Notes under the pieces: generated by a model | Told to the model about the DNA's origin: nothing | The model's input: the letters and a program-made list of their open reading frames with translations, nothing else | Database searches by the model: none | Origin: Trachythela sp. YZ-2020 | Lineage: Eukaryota; Cnidaria; Anthozoa; Malacalcyonacea; Clavulariidae | Reading direction: 5' to 3' | Assembly: GCA_016169945.1 (NCBI GenBank) | Contig: JADLSH010000133.1 | Span: 496,001-560,000, forward strand | Length of the DNA: 64,000 bases | Program-made: the position numbers and the translations under genes | Shown here: in pieces, positions 11,211-21,569 of the stretch | Position numbering within the stretch: the first letter of the stretch is position 1 | Layout: every line of letters starts with the position of its first letter

Positions 11211-11270
11211 CAACCCTGATCCCCGCTGATGAGTCCATGAGGGATGAAACGCGTACGGGGATTCTGAAAT
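11211..11270 (+). ncRNA. Type-I hammerhead self-cleaving ribozyme
   Basis: All invariant parts are present in order. Stem I 5' strand AUCCCCG (11219-11225) is followed by CUGAUGA (11226-11232), stem II GUCC (11233-11236) with loop AUGAG and partner GGAU (11242-11245), then GAAA (11246-11249). A two-base-pair stem III (A-U and C-G) closes on GC, the cleavage triplet GUA ends at 11255, and the stem I 3' strand CGGGGAU (11256-11262) is perfectly complementary. The minimal stem III matches, from memory, ribozymes of Penelope-like elements and retrozymes. Cleavage is predicted after 11255. No second hammerhead was found on either strand, and no Penelope reverse transcriptase is nearby, so the host element is unidentified. 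Confidence 0.88.
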
Positions 11271-11348
11271 ACATACATTTATTTTTTATCTATGAAAATA
11301 AAGCAATCTGATTGGCTAGCAAGCGTTTCAGAGCGGTCCGGATTTTTG

Positions 11349-11450
11349 CATCCGGCCCGCTCTGAAACTCATCCGGCCCGCTCTGAAACTCATCTGGCCC
11401 GCTCTGAAACTCATCCGGCCCGCTCTGAAACTCATCCGGCCCACTCTGGA
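11349..11450 (+). repeat. 21-bp tandem repeat, about 4.9 units
   Basis: Nearly identical CATCCGGCCCGCTCTGAAACT units follow each other without gaps. Because 21 is a multiple of three, one frame reads a 7-residue repeat (PARSETH), but there is no gene context. The array starts 79 bases after the ribozyme. Confidence 0.92.
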
Positions 11451-12390
11451 TTACGCGACAAAGCACAGGAGTGAAACAATTTTTAGATTAAAAAATCTAC
11501 CCAAAAAGTTCAAAAAGCTAGCCTAACGATAGTTAGAGTACAAAAATGAATTGCATCAACTCTAAACTAAAGGCTTCATATATACTAAGCACGATGCGCC
11601 GAGAAAACTAATACATTTGTTTTAAATGCTCATGTATTTCAGTATTTGTCCACATTAAAGTTAAAAAAATACAGTTTAAACAGATATCATAGAAGAAAAA
11701 ACTTTTCTCCATACACAAAACTTAAAAATATGGACCAACTGTAGTGAAAACATGATTTTTCTGCCCATTTGTTAACTACTTTTCGTATACATATTGTAAA
11801 CAAAAAAAATTAAAGCCTTGGCCCTTGGCAAACAAAGTTGAGGCTATAGGTTTTTTATCGTGAAACGACCAGAAAAAAATTACAGCATACCTTGTTCATT
11901 GTCCAGTTTTAGTAGAAAGCGTTGATTGAAGTCAAAACACATGCATTCACTGCATGATTCACTTTATGAGTTTTTTATGGGCAAAGCAAGTAAACACGAA
12001 GATATCCTTGTCGAAGCAACACTGAACACCAGAAAACCAGGCCAAAACCTTCATTCCTATGCTTTTCTGCTGCTATAAAAAAATATCGTGTACATTTTTA
12101 CAGAAACTATGTTTTTTGTGAGTTTCTTGCCAGTTTTCTTGAGTTTTCGTCTTCGTGTTTTCTTTCAACGTTCAAGTTTTGTCAGCCTCGCTTTGATTTC
12201 ACAATTGCACTGATCTCAAATTATTTCGCTACACTGGAATTTTCAATTTTAATAAATTCTTAAATTTTACATATGATAAAAAATAAACACGTTATTTGGC
12301 CGGCAGCGTCGGTCCGGATGAGAAAAACTCTGGATCTGTCAGTGCCGCATGTAGGCCATTGCGTACCAATTTTAGCGTTGCAACTAAAGA
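11451..12390. other. Foldback loop DNA, no gene recognised
   Basis: AT-rich with several A runs; no open frame of note. Near 12302-12327, CGGCAGCGTCGGTCCGGATG resembles the GGTCCGG/CCGG vocabulary of the 21-bp array but is not a copy. Confidence 0.4.
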
Positions 12391-12399
12391 ATGAATGCT

Positions 12400-12580
12400 C
12401 GCTTCGAAATAATACTGATAAATAACTAATAAAAAGATTTTTTCACACTTTTTTCCACCCACGACTCAAGAAAATACATTTTGAAGTTTTTTACGACCCG
12501 CGACCTTTTACCCGCGACCCACGACCTTTTACCCGCGACCCGCGACTTAAAACCCGCGACACGCGACACGCGACTAGTAG
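12400..12580 (-). repeat. Right inner arm with GTCGCGGGT array
   Basis: Reverse complement of 9766-9933. CGCGACC/CCCGCGAC units at 12490-12575 alternate with TTTTA spacers. An ATTAATAACGCG sequence just beyond (12590) has its exact reverse complement at 13978-13989, bracketing the intervening DNA. Confidence 0.85.
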
Positions 12581-12956
12581 TCAAACTCATTAATAACGCG
12601 CACCTTTCGTTTCCACTTCTTGAGGTTATCATTGCGCGCACGTGATGTGAACTAATTTTTAATGGCCTAATAAATATACCGCTCATGCTTCGATTTTGTT
12701 TTGAAAAATTGATTGGTGAAGATAGCAAGATACACGCGGCGTTTGTGCAAATGGTTTACCGAGATAAGCGTACTCTCTACTCTACTCTAACTCATAAAAT
12801 AGACTGTAATTCATACATCTCTCCACTTTCCTCTGCAAACACGATACAGTATAACACAAAAACATATATTTTTACTGTAACAAATAACTATTATATTAAA
12901 AATTATACAAATTTCCTTTCTAGTCGCGAGTTCCACTCAAATAGACAAATAATAAA

Positions 12957-13340
12957 CTAGCATATTGATGTACCAATCAGACAAATGTACCAATCAGACA
13001 GACTGAGCAACCTAACAACGTTTGAAAACCGTACTTTTAACCTTTTTGAATGTTTTCTCAATGAAACTTTCATTCCGCAACCGTTTACGATTTCGCGCTG
13101 TCTATCATTTAAAGAATTATACACGTCGTGCGAAATATACAATTGCCCAGAAAAAACAGAATTTTTTCGCCTGATATGTAGGGCGTCTAGGTGGCAATAT
13201 GTATTGTTAAAGTCATTGGTAAAAGGAAATCGTCCTGTTTGGTCGCATCTTTTTACCACTCTTCTATCCATATGTCTAACAACCATGTTCAATGGCGGTG
13301 ACCTGTATTTGTTTTCAAAATCAGGATTACAACCATAACA
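12957..13340 (-). pseudogene. Coding remnant of a repeat-borne protein (KCYGC...PP...VVRHM)
   Basis: The frame is open from about 13340, reading KCYGCNPDF, then SPPLNMVVRHMDRR, FNNTYCHLDALHIRRK and DVYNSLNDRQREIVNGCG. The order CxxC, a PP.xxVVRH strand, a histidine/cysteine segment and a final helix ending in G recalls a domain I remember from repeat-encoded proteins in cnidarian genomes, but I cannot name the family. Upstream exons are not seen. A zinc-binding role is only a guess from the Cys/His spacing. Confidence 0.4.
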
Positions 13341-13517
13341 TTTTCTTACATTGTTTGGAAGTAAAATGATTTCATATTGCTAAGGTGACATGCCAGAGTC
13401 ACTAGGAGTCTTAAGCAAAAGCCTTTAGCGGTTTCTAGTAGACTTCTAGCCCTAGTAACTGTAATCTATGTTTTATTTTTATTTTAAACTATGTATGTAT
13501 GTATGTATGGGCGAAAC

Positions 13518-13566
13518 TTTAATAATAATAATAATAATAAATAATAATAGTAATAATAATAATAAT
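13518..13566. repeat. AAT microsatellite
   Basis: TAATAATAATAA-type array with one phase slip. The poly-Tyr and poly-Ile frames read on the minus strand are artefacts. Confidence 0.95.
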
Positions 13567-13979
13567 GCCATTGGACATCGACTGATGGACTTGAAGCTCC
13601 AATATGATTAAAAGATTGGGGGGATTGGAAAGAGGCATACATGAATGATTGAGGGGAATACAAAGGAGGATTCTGTGAGGTGTAGCGGTGCATCGGCATA
13701 GGGCATCCTGGTTGTGGTGCATAGGTCGATGGCGTGAGTGAGGGTTAGACTGAAGCAAACTGAAGACTGAAGCGCAAAGCAAGTGACTTCGAGATGTTGT
13801 GTTGGTGTAGAATATCAGTAATGCATTAGCTGGCAAAATATCATGTATTACATATCTATGTGTTATGCAAAGAGAATATTTATGGTATAAGAAGTTCAGA
13901 TGCGTGCACGCAATGACAACCTTACGAAGTTGAAACTATTGCAGAGTACTGGAAGATTTTCCAAAGTTTGCCCGGTTGC

Positions 13980-14352
13980 GCGTTATTAATACCATATGCA
14001 GAATTGTGAATTTCCGTCGGGATATGCTTCATTAGCGCTGTAGTATAATCGAGGCTTTGAGCGCATAATGAAGTACGCATGATATAAACATGCAGTTACT
14101 AACATACAAGTATACCTGCCTGGGTTTTAAAGCTATAGCGTTGGGTATAGTACCGAATTATATGTACACGATTTCCATTTAAAATGTCACTATTTGGTGT
14201 TGTAAATTGTCTTGAAACCTTCTTACACATAAAATATATTTAAAAATGCGAAAAAACGGAATTTTCGGGACTCTCGACTTTTTACCCTCGACCCTCGACT
14301 TTCTACCCTCGACCCCTCGACCCTCGACCATTACCTATACACTCATTTTTTT
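13980..14352 (-). repeat. Right outer arm with GTCGAGGGT array
   Basis: Reverse complement of 9297-9770, with the CTCGACCCTCGAC array at 14275-14329 and GTGTA/TACAC-bounded ends (CCATTACCTATACACTCA). Landmarks CCTGCCTGGGTTTTAAAGC and CGTCGGGATATGCTTCATTA match the left arm in reverse. Confidence 0.85.
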
Positions 14353-14639
14353 GCGGCTACGCACCTGGCGTACGGCGTCGACGAAACATAACCCGACGGA
14401 AGTTATGCAGGGAACAGAGCACTTTGTAATGTAAAAATAGAACCGGATAAATTTTACGTCTTGCTTTCTAGACGCGTAGCTAGCTTTCAAAAATGTATAG
14501 ATATTCCGCAATTGCTCCTCTAGATGAGAATATCTTGTAAACTAACTTAAAATTTGTGGAGTATCTGTGTTTGGGGAGTGATAAAAGCTATCTCAACGTT
14601 TGGCCTTTACGCTGTGATATTGATATGTTTTTATGATAA

Positions 14640-14945
14640 TTGCATGTGTCAGCGAAAACTGTATCAAAGATTTGGCCAGGCGCCAAGATAGGCCCTTTGG
14701 CCAAGGGTCATGATACTAGTATATTTGGTTGCTGCACGATTGCATGTTCAGCGAAAACTGTATGAAAGATTTAGCCATAGGTCATGATAGTAATATGTTT
14801 GAATGTTGATATGCTGAATGAATGTGTCAGGAATGGAAGACGGGATTCTGCATGCATGTATTTCAAGTGTGTTTGTATGCTGATTGAATGTGTCAGCGAA
14901 AACTGTATGAAAGATTTGGCCAGGGGCCATGATAGTAATATGTAA
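14640..14945 (+). repeat. Three diverged tandem copies of a roughly 100-130 bp unit
   Basis: TCAGCGAAAACTGTAT followed by A(A)AGATTTGGCCAGGGGCCATGATAG-type sequence recurs near 14650, 14750 and 14895. Spacing is unequal. No coding capacity. Confidence 0.7.
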
Positions 14946-15059
14946 TTGGATGCCGATTTGAAACATCATCGGATTTGAAACATCCGATCTGGACACTTAA
15001 ATAGACCTTAGAATTTGACCCACAGCTAACAACTATTTCTCCATGGACATAACCTTTAG

Positions 15060-15113
15060 GTGCTGGAAGAAGCCATCAAACAAATGAACCCAAAACTAGA
15101 TCGAATTGAAAAG
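15060..15113 (+). CDS. Putative 54-base coiled-coil exon
   Basis: A TTTAG acceptor at 15055-15059 and a GTTAGT donor at 15114 bound exactly 18 codons reading VLEEAIKQMNPKLDRIEK, an amphipathic heptad pattern. Both ends are phase 0, like the donor of the signal-peptide exon at 7764-7844. It could be the second exon of the glycine-rich secreted gene. It is short enough to be a chance match; only a transcript would settle it. Confidence 0.4.
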
Positions 15114-17066
15114 GTTAGTGTAAACTTGATACAATTTTTATTCACAGTCCTCCATTGGTCGAAGACACATTCATAATATCTAAGTGAACATTTTGAGACA
15201 CCAGGCTCTGCAAGTTGGCCCACCATTAATGAAAATTAATCCACACTTCCTAGCTAGAGCTTCCCATCCTTTACATATTGCAAGTGTCCATAACATCAAA
15301 AACATCTGGTCCCACTAAAAGAGCGCAAAGCTCTAGCTGGGAAGTGTAAGAGCTGGGGTGTAGTGAAGGGGAGCTCACGGGGCGGAGCCTCCCTTGTTAA
15401 AATCCCATGTTGATTTCGGGGGCTGAGCCCCCCTGTATGTTTGCAGATTTCATGACCCGGTGTTCTACAGATTTTGCACAAAATTAAGAAAGACGGTATT
15501 TTCCTAATCATAGTTTTTGTCCCTACCAAAAAATCGGGTTAGGGTCCGTATATTACCTCGGCTAGCCTTGCCTCATTCAGTTCATATGGTTTAGCCCAAT
15601 ATAATTTGTTATGATTTTCTAGTAATATACCTTTCTTATAGTTAACCATGTTCCTTAATACAAGTCTAGCTGATCTGAAATCGCAACTGCTGAGTAAGCC
15701 TGTACGTGGTAACACATGCCTTAAAAGGGGAAAGGTTTTGTCAACAGCGGATGGTATGTTACGTTAGAATGCATGTGTAATGGAAAATTCGTTCCCTGGC
15801 TGGAAATTTTTCACTTTCAGGCAGTCTTTATTACAATACACTATAAATAGCCGTCACCGTGATTACATTTTAAGAATAAAACAATGATTCAAAAATGCCT
15901 GGAATGGGTTGCAGAGCCTCGTTCATTTCTTTACATGTAAATTTGTATTAGTCACGATTGATAATAGGGAAATTTTCGTCCAATGATGTAATCAAGATTC
16001 TTGGCTTTTATCCTTTAAAAACAGAAATAATTTTTGCATGTGAAATAATTTGTCTCTATCCGAGATAGCTGCGTTCCATGAATGAAAATCCTTATTTAAA
16101 ATTCAGGGAAGCCCTTTCAGATGCAAAATGCTTATGATATCAATAGGGGCCCTGAAATACTATTCATGACGAACCTATCGTAGCCTTTGCCAATTATACT
16201 ATACCGCATGAGAGTATTTTCTCGTGCGAAAACACAGTTAAGATACTTTTAAACCGAATTACTAAAGTCATGCATGATTGAATTCATAAAAACAATTGAA
16301 TTGAATTAAATTGAATGTGCTGTTGCTAGGTGTTATTGGTAGCTGTGCTTTTGACTTGTGATTGCAATTACTATGGAGGGTGGAATTTTAGAGTAGGAAC
16401 GAATTCCTATCATCCTATATATGCCTTACGAGATGTATCAATGAGAGAGTTTCAATAGCAGCGTTTTACTTTTCAATTCCATTCCTAATGATCTGATACT
16501 TTTTAACCATTCTCCTCAGTTCCGCCTGAAATTAAAACTTAAGGATTTAAATATTGAGGTTGATCATCTACTGCAGAACAATTTTCCTGTCCATCTTGCA
16601 AAAATATGATCAAATACATTTGCTAGACTGTATAGTTATTAAGAGGCTGTCCGCGTAAGATCGCATAAGGAAAATGTTTGCCCATCACAGATTTTCCTGA
16701 CTTTCTCAGTAAAAGTCAACAATTATATGCAATTCACAAACATAAATCTATTTGGATCAAGTCGGATTTGTTGGTACTTTACGAGTCGGTTTTCGCTGAC
16801 ATGTCAAAACTTGCAAATTGACCGCCGGGAAAGCTCCAATTAAGCTAGACACATCGGGCGCTGCAAAAAGTTTATTAATAATCTAAATCAACTTTAAATT
16901 TCACACATCAGTTTCACAACATTTATTAGTAATTAAAGTTTAAATGATGAATTTGATAAAATTTTACTAAGATATGATAATTTGAAAATATATACCAAAA
17001 CTCTGAGACGCGTTAGGCGCTAAAGTACCTGCAGTTGAAGGCGATATTCGTAAAAGTGGGACCTAA
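15114..17066. other. Probable intronic or intergenic DNA
   Basis: One short inverted repeat is seen: CACACTTCCTAGCTAGAGCTT at 15241-15261 against AAGCTCTAGCTGGGAAGTGT near 15328-15347. A C/G-rich patch with GGGGCTGAGCCCCCC lies near 15420. Nothing else is recognised. Confidence 0.4.
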
Positions 17067-17480
17067 CTTAGAGTTAAGTATATTATAGCTCAAATGTACT
17101 AAGACCAGTCTACATACTTATGAAATAAAATTTGTGGGCACTCTTGTTTACGAGCCTTACAAACTTGCCACACCCTATTCTTTTGTTTTTCGTCGATTTT
17201 TAACTTCTCCGTAATAACCTCCAATTTAAAAGCACGCGGTGGTATTTGATTTCTCCCGGGGAAATGCGGCGTTGAAGGTTATTCGAAAAATAATAACCTG
17301 GGATAACTTTAGCATAATTAACAAAACGCATTTAAATTAAGTATCTCAAACAAAATCACCCGCCCAAGCATACACAAAACTTCAATCAAATACATACAAC
17401 TATTCTACGCACAAAGTAAAAATCAAGTTTGTCACGACAGGTTAAAGTTAACAGTAATATTATGAGGAGTTGTTTTCTTA

Positions 17481-18133
17481 TCAGGTTTTTTTGGTACCCA
17501 TATCTTCATGCAACTTCGTTTCCTCCTCTTTAACAGCTTCTTCAGGTTTGGTCTCCTTTACTTGAACTGCCATCTTTTTTGACGGTGTTGAATGTGCGTA
17601 CAATACGGACGAAACGCTCTCCTCAAGTTCTTTCCTTGTTCTTTTGTATGCTCCTACAGCCAAACTTCGATGTCCTTCGCTGACATGTCCTTTCTTTCTG
17701 TATTTAACAGGTATGGCTCTGCAATTAGGTCTTTCTTTATGTATTTAACGGATAAAACAGGTATGGCAAAATGACGGCAGATTTGTTTCAGCATTGCTAC
17801 GTTGAACTTACACAACTTGTGTTCTCGTGCGCACTCGCAAAGGCTTTGTATGATATTGGATGCTGTGGTTTGATTTCTTCCTCAATCTCTGCTATCAGTG
17901 CTTGCCATTCATATTTTTCATCTTCCTGCAAGAGTCCTTTATATTCAAGGTCAATTTCTGTTGTAGTAGATCTTTGTTTTTTTCTCCTGCTAGCTGCAAG
18001 GCGACTAAAGAAACCTTGTATTTGCGTTTTTGTTAGTCACTTTTCTCTTGTAAACAAACGATTATTTGTTCATCTCTCCCATTCCGCCTATCAGTAGTAG
18101 CGTCTGAAACACAATCTAATAGATCAGACGCCA
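17481..18133 (-). pseudogene. Third piece of the decayed transposon-borne gene (QIQGFFSRLAA)
   Basis: On the minus strand from about 18060 the frame reads NNRLFTREK, an in-frame TGA where Trp is expected, then LTKTQIQGFFSRLAASRRKK, an acidic helix (DLEYKGLLQEDEKYEWQ), and after a further frameshift FNVAMLKQICRHFAIP and a lysine-rich end. I recall the EWLT..QI..FFSRLA pattern from repeat-borne cnidarian proteins of unknown function. The last part (LKQIC..F.IP....KKDLIAE) looks SAP-like, a fold that often binds DNA; this is tentative. At least two frameshifts and one stop make it non-functional here. Confidence 0.5.
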
Positions 18134-18956
18134 TTCTTGCGTTCCACGCGTGGAATCTTCGTGACCCGGCAAAAATTTTGAAACAAGCCGCAGGAAGTTA
18201 TTTTCGAATTCCTCTCTGCGAAGAAACCGCAAGTTTTACATTATAATTGTCAATCTTTGAAATTCAAACAGTACGTATGTTATTTACCAGTTTTCTAAGC
18301 TTTCATTTAGTGTGTTTTTTTACCTATATACGTTCAGTATTACCTTTTATAATGTTCAAAATCTTCGACTTGTTGCATTGACTAAAAATTCTGAAATTAT
18401 ATTTTATACTCTCTTCAAGGCAGTCTAGAACTGTCGAAGTAATATAATTCTTTAAAGCAATTGAAAGTTCAAAACTTATGTTACTCCTGTCTTTCAACTC
18501 AACTCACAATCAGTGTTTGACCTGCTAAACTAGTTACTAGCACATAAAACTAATTGTTTAAATGTTTTGAAAAGTTTACACACTGATTTTAACAACAAAG
18601 CATTGGATTATAATTATTTTCATTTCTTTGGTTATAAATCTTCTATTTTATTTCAAACTAGTAAAGAATATTTGGCACAAGCCAAAAGTCGGAATGAAAT
18701 ATTTTGATATGTTATTCCTTTGTGGACCATAAATCTGTGGACCGAAGGGAAAAATAGATATTGTCGATTCAATCTGAAATTAGACAATATAAGCGCAAAC
18801 GATGGTTGCCATAACAACACTAACACTATTCCTGTTTGTCCATAAAGGACAGCCCAAGACCTCTATACATTCTTGGAAATGCTCATTTTGCCCTGTTGTA
18901 AGTGCATCGGTATAAATTCGGTTGAAAGCGAAAATTACTGAAAAGTACCCATAGTT

Positions 18957-19356
18957 TTACAGAACTATAGGGAGCCACCTTAAGTAGCTTCTGACTTTAT
19001 TCGAAAACCTCGAGGATCTACTTCGTGGCATGGATAGGGCCCTGCCCATCTTAACAGCATAGCTTGGTAACAATGACTCACTCTCATTTGTAACGTTGGT
19101 AGGCGCGCATGCTTCATCTTGAGTTACGTTGACTGCTGTGGTAAACATTTCAACCCAGTTCCCTTCTTAGTTTATCATACAGTGTTTCCTTGTGTTCATC
19201 CCTTGAAGAATGGTCCCCGATATCCAAATGTGATTTCAGCTCTGAAAACATTTGAAAACTCTTCACCCACTCAGGCTCCGAACATTCAAATATGTCCACG
19301 TCTAAATCGCTGTCGTCATCGGAGTTTTCCGGCAAAGGCTCCTTGCATTTGTACAC
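18957..19356 (-). pseudogene. Second piece of the decayed transposon-borne gene (SLYDKLRR / FSNKVRSYL)
   Basis: The minus strand reads an acidic stretch (ENSDDDSDLDVDIFECSEP), then ELKSHLDIGDH and ETLYDKLRR. A one-base insertion near 19155 follows, then NWVEMFTTAV and GRALSMPRSRSSRFSNKVRSYL. The CxEPEC-like start followed by HLDIGDH suggests a degenerate zinc-finger region. The order fits the same remembered repeat protein family as the neighbouring pieces. Function unknown. Confidence 0.5.
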
Positions 19357-19367
19357 TCGTGTATCTG

Positions 19368-19708
19368 TTCATAGTTAATAGAAAGTGCTGGTTTGGAAGC
19401 TTCACGAAAGTACAATGAAACTCATTATCTATGTTGGTTTAGGTTTATGCAAAAATGTAGTTCTTCGTCGTCACGTGTGTATTGTATTTTACCTAAACAA
19501 CCAATAACCATGTCAAAACTGGGCAATTGTTTAAGTTACAGATGGGTAAATAAACCAAAACATTGCTATTGGTTGTTTGTATGAAAATAAAATACACACG
19601 TGATAATGAAGGACTACATTTTCGCATAAACCTGGACAATAACATAGAGAATGAGTTACATTGCACTTTAATGAAGCTTCCAAACTAACGCTCTCTATTA
19701 ACTATGAT
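19368..19708. mobile_element. Foldback MITE nested in the 4.3-kb element
   Basis: Arms of roughly 120-150 bp (TCATAGTTAATAGAAAGTGC inward, with GGTTTATGCAAAAATGTAGT) are repeated in reverse at about 19565-19708, with differences. The centre holds AACCAATAACC/GGTTATTGGTT-like sequence. Non-coding; probably sits in an intron of the decayed gene. Confidence 0.75.
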
Positions 19709-20122
19709 CTGTTGGATCAAATAAGTCATTGATAACTTTAAGACCGGTATTTTCCTGGCATTGTGAAACTAGCTGCTCAAAAGGGATTACTTTACCGTGA
19801 CCTATCCCATAAGATTTCTAAACGCGGATGTTATGCAATTTGCGGAAACCATCTATTTTCTGAACTTATAAGGTTTCTTTCTCCTCATCTGCTACGCAGA
19901 CACACGCGGACATACCTTTTACTTGCATTTCTGAAAGTGCTGTTCTCATATTTTCGTCCCATACAGGCGTCCCTGACTATAATTGTATTTATCTTAAAGT
20001 AATGCAACGGGCACACCCTGACCTCTTTTACTATTGCATTGTGAATTCTCGTGTGACGTATCCCACTCGCCAGGTGAAACAGGACAAAGAAGCAACCGGT
20101 TGTAAGCTAAACAAGCACGTTC

Positions 20123-20377
20123 CAGGGTTCTCACCCTTCAGTGAAGACGAAATTCAAGGACTTTTCCAAGACTTTCAAAACGTTTTCGAGTAAATTTAAG
20201 AACCTTTGATTGGACGAATATTAAAAATCAAAATTTGCAGAAAATGTGTTATTTAAACAGTATCATCAACACAGTGGAAGGAAATTCCACGATTTTCAAG
20301 GACATCTATTAACTTTCAAGGACTTTCCAGGCCTGGAATAGTATATTTCCAAGATTTTAAGGACCGTGGGAACCCTG
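20123..20377. mobile_element. MITE with CAGGGTTCTCAC / GTGGGAACCCTG ends
   Basis: Imperfect inverted termini bound a 255-bp stretch rich in CAAGGACTTTCC-type words. No convincing target duplication is seen. Non-coding. Confidence 0.6.
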
Positions 20378-20612
20378 ACGTTATATAAACGTTGAAAGTT
20401 TGTTAAACTCAACTTTGTTACTAAACGATATGGGCTGTTTTTGTGTTTTTGGTAGCTGGAATACACTCCCCATGTTTCTTTCGGCAAGAAGTAGACACAG
20501 CTGTGTATAAAAAAATTGGAATCGGATTACTTAACAAGTACAATGTACATTTGGCTTTCTGCAAAACAAAATATGCACAGATAAATCCTTGTACTTCGAA
20601 AATAGTACTTAC

Positions 20613-21000
20613 GTGATCCGACAGCTGTACATAGATATACCAAATAGAAGGTGTATTTCCTCAGCCATTTGCCAATCTATGACGTGTCTTACCGCCACGC
20701 TTGTTGTTTTACCAGAATGACTCGGGTATTGGCAAGACTTCGGTGATCGCCAGAATCTTCCTGAATTGTTCCTGTGTCTTGGACATATATGGTCATGGGA
20801 GCCTATGATTCCAGCTCTCGTCAGAATCAATTCGCTTTCTGTAACATCCAAGCAGTGGGACAAGTGACAGCTCACTAAGTGAGCAGAAATATTTGCTTTG
20901 CAACAGGATAGCAACACCTGTGTGCCAGTGCCCCTACTTGATCCACATTCCATCTTTAAGATTTCGTGAAAAAAACAATGAGATGAAAAAGAAGACATTT
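20613..21000 (-). pseudogene. First recognised piece of the decayed transposon-borne gene (ICPRHR Cys/His domain)
   Basis: The minus strand reads CLDVTESELILTRAGIIG, then HDHICPRHRNNSGRFWR and CQYPSHSGK, ending at a CAC-GTAAGT donor at about 20612. The CPRHR...WR...C.YP.H arrangement is a likely zinc-binding unit. I recall it at the start of repeat-borne cnidarian proteins, but have no family name. Upstream cysteines (LLSCCKANISAH) may belong to the same domain. The inverted terminus of the transposon lies about 250 bases upstream. Confidence 0.5.
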
Positions 21001-21472
21001 CCAACAATAATACATAAGAGGTTCGAACAAAATGCACAAGGCTTAGCTTTCTACGCAATTATTCATTAATAATTAAATTAAATGTACAAGTTTCAGTCGG
21101 GAAAAGCACTGCTGACACCGTGTTATTTAATTACTTGTTTGATATATTCAGTAATTGTTTGGTTCCAAACTTGATCTTGTTTTATCACAACCGGCAATTA
21201 TCGGTTTTGCTCAATTAATCTTGCGAAATTTAATGAATTGCAGACTTCTTGTGCGGCGCGTAAACAAATTTGCCCACAAATTTTATTTCATGAGTATGTA
21301 GACTGGTCTTAGTACATTTGAGCTATAATAGACTTAACTATAAGAGGGCAATTTGGTAGAATGGTAAATATTCTAAATTTTGGGCATTCCGCCCGATAGA
21401 AGTCAATGTTGACTGTGTTTGAGGTAAAAGTGTACCTTTAGAATAGCTCTCTGCAAATATAGTTCATACTTA

Positions 21473-21499
21473 ATAATAATAATAACAATAATAATAATC
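21473..21499. repeat. AAT microsatellite
   Basis: TAATAATAATAACAATAATAATAATC. Confidence 0.9.
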
Positions 21500-21569
21500 T
21501 AGGCCTCTTTTTCTCTCGCACGCGCTTTGATTTTTAAGGCTCTCTTATACTGAAATTTTCTCATTTTAG

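Larger units (their letters stand above)
12600..13978. mobile_element. DNA interrupting the right foldback arm
   Basis: The arm homologous to 9297-9770 stops at about 12600 and resumes at about 13980. The junctions carry ATTAATAACGCG and its inverse, so the segment is either an insertion with short inverted ends or an inverted piece. It holds a minus-strand coding remnant (12957-13340) and an AAT microsatellite. Confidence 0.45.
8830..14545. mobile_element. Very large foldback element (nested inverted repeats)
   Basis: The left side matches the reverse complement of the right side in several blocks: 8850-9020 with 14374-14530, 9297-9770 with 13980-14352, and 9766-9933 with 12400-12580. The left arm is interrupted at about 9021-9296 and the right arm at about 12600-13978 by unrelated DNA. 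The loop (9936-12390) holds a LINE fragment, a hammerhead ribozyme and a 21-bp tandem array. No transposase is recognised. It may be a foldback-type element or two oppositely oriented copies of one repeat family. Outer limits are uncertain. Confidence 0.65.
17067..21344. mobile_element. Unclassified DNA transposon, about 4.3 kb, with long inverted termini
   Basis: The left end begins CTTAGAGTTAAGTATATTAT and continues for about 75-90 bases. Its reverse complement, with few differences, ends at 21344 (landmarks AAATGTACTAAGACCAGTCT and AAATTTGTGGGC). The interior carries a decayed multi-exon gene on the minus strand and two nested MITEs (19368-19708 and 20123-20377). No target duplication is obvious, and I see no RNase-H or tyrosine-recombinase motif, so the class is open. 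Confidence 0.72.

Noticed and set aside
11292..11474. Frame with repeating PARSETH heptads
   Set aside because: It is the translation of a 21-bp tandem DNA repeat; no start context, splice site or family.
13484..13836. Minus-strand frames ending in poly-Tyr or poly-Ile
   Set aside because: Translation of the AAT microsatellite and flanking non-coding DNA.
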